Positions 4,911 through 5,104 of a stretch of 5,104 bases of DNA are shown one piece after another; position 1 is the first letter of the stretch, and every line of letters starts with the position of its first letter. This DNA comes from Oscillospiraceae bacterium (GTDB lineage: Bacteria; Bacillota_A; Clostridia; Oscillospirales; Oscillospiraceae): the NCBI GenBank assembly GCA_024690695.1, contig JAILOS010000093.1, positions 1 through 5,104 on the forward strand, read 5' to 3'. The notes beneath the pieces were generated by a model, which did no database searches, had not been told where the DNA came from, and saw nothing but the letters and a program-made list of their open reading frames with translations. The position numbers and the translations under genes were made by a program.

Positions 4911-5104
4911 ATGAGTGAAAAAATCGCTGCCCTGATCGAAACTGTTAAGGGCCTCACCGTTCTCGAGCTCAGCGAGCTCGTCCATGCTCTGGAAGACACC
5001 TTCGGCGTCTCCGCCGCCGCCGTCGCCGCCGGCCCCGCCGTCGCTGCCGATGCTCCCGTTGTCGAGGAGCAGACCGAGTTTGACGTTGTCATGACCAGCT
5101 TCGG
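4911..5104 (+). CDS. rplL: Large ribosomal subunit protein L7/L12 (bL12), C-terminus cut by window edge
   Basis: L7/L12 forms the flexible stalk dimers that bind and stimulate elongation and initiation factor GTPases. The first 64 codons are visible. Residues 1-35 form the N-terminal dimerisation helices that dock on L10 ([20 protein letters not shown], then [12 protein letters not shown]). An Ala/Val/Pro-rich hinge follows (about 36-50, [18 protein letters not shown]). The globular C-terminal domain begins at [13 protein letters not shown], where the window ends. A clear GGAGG (4898-4902) lies 8 bases before the ATG. The 39-base gap from rplJ contains no terminator or promoter, so the two genes are co-transcribed. 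The higher L12 copy number is expected to come from its strong ribosome binding site; that is inference. Confidence 0.97.
   Translation, partial: MSEKIAALIETVKGLTVLELSELVHALEDTFGVSAAAVAAGPAVAADAPVVEEQTEFDVVMTSF

Noticed and set aside
1..5104. Mobile elements, defence systems, CRISPR arrays or tRNA genes
   Set aside because: I saw no transposase, direct-repeat array, terminal repeats or tRNA-like cloverleaf; all large stretches are explained by conserved genes and their leaders.

Overview
The window looks like chromosomal DNA from a GC-rich, endospore-forming member of the Firmicutes, most likely class Clostridia and plausibly the Oscillospiraceae/Ruminococcaceae side. The evidence is a sporulation sigma factor G gene, an ECF-type folate transporter behind a tetrahydrofolate (THF) riboswitch, Firmicute-style A-rich Shine-Dalgarno regions, and a ribosomal L10 leader of the Gram-positive type. 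The genus assignment is inference; the phylum-level assignment is well supported. There is no sign of a mobile element, CRISPR array, tRNA or rRNA.

Left part, minus strand (positions 1-3195). A sigF/sigG-type promoter drives sigG (2355-3131), which ends in a perfect 17-bp intrinsic terminator. Directly behind it a near-consensus sigma-A promoter starts a large soluble hybrid sensor histidine kinase (2234 down to the left edge, cut off). The kinase has a PAS-like sensor region, HisKA, HATPase_c, a degenerate receiver, an intact receiver and an Ala-rich tail with a Leu/Gln/Asn-rich helix.

Middle (3196-4139). A divergent, GC-rich spacer of about 140 bases separates sigG from an extended -10 promoter reading rightward. 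That promoter's leader is a recognisable THF riboswitch aptamer (3383-3505) with an unusual inserted hairpin. It is followed by a hairpin that both covers the ribosome binding site and ends in six T residues. The controlled gene is folT (3555-4139), the substrate-binding membrane subunit of an ECF folate transporter. Folate uptake is thus inferred to be shut off when cellular THF is sufficient.

Right part (4147-5104). A strong sigma-A promoter with 17-bp spacing starts the rplJ-rplL operon for the ribosomal stalk proteins L10 and L7/L12. Its leader has an L10-binding element and then an intrinsic terminator, with a candidate antiterminator pairing between them. This arrangement fits autogenous transcription attenuation by L10(L12)4, as known in Bacillus subtilis. 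rplL runs off the right edge.

The window is therefore mostly conserved housekeeping and sporulation genes. The most interesting material is in the RNA leaders: the expanded THF riboswitch, with a second possible partner for its pseudoknot loop, and the absence of a terminator between folT and the ribosomal operon.
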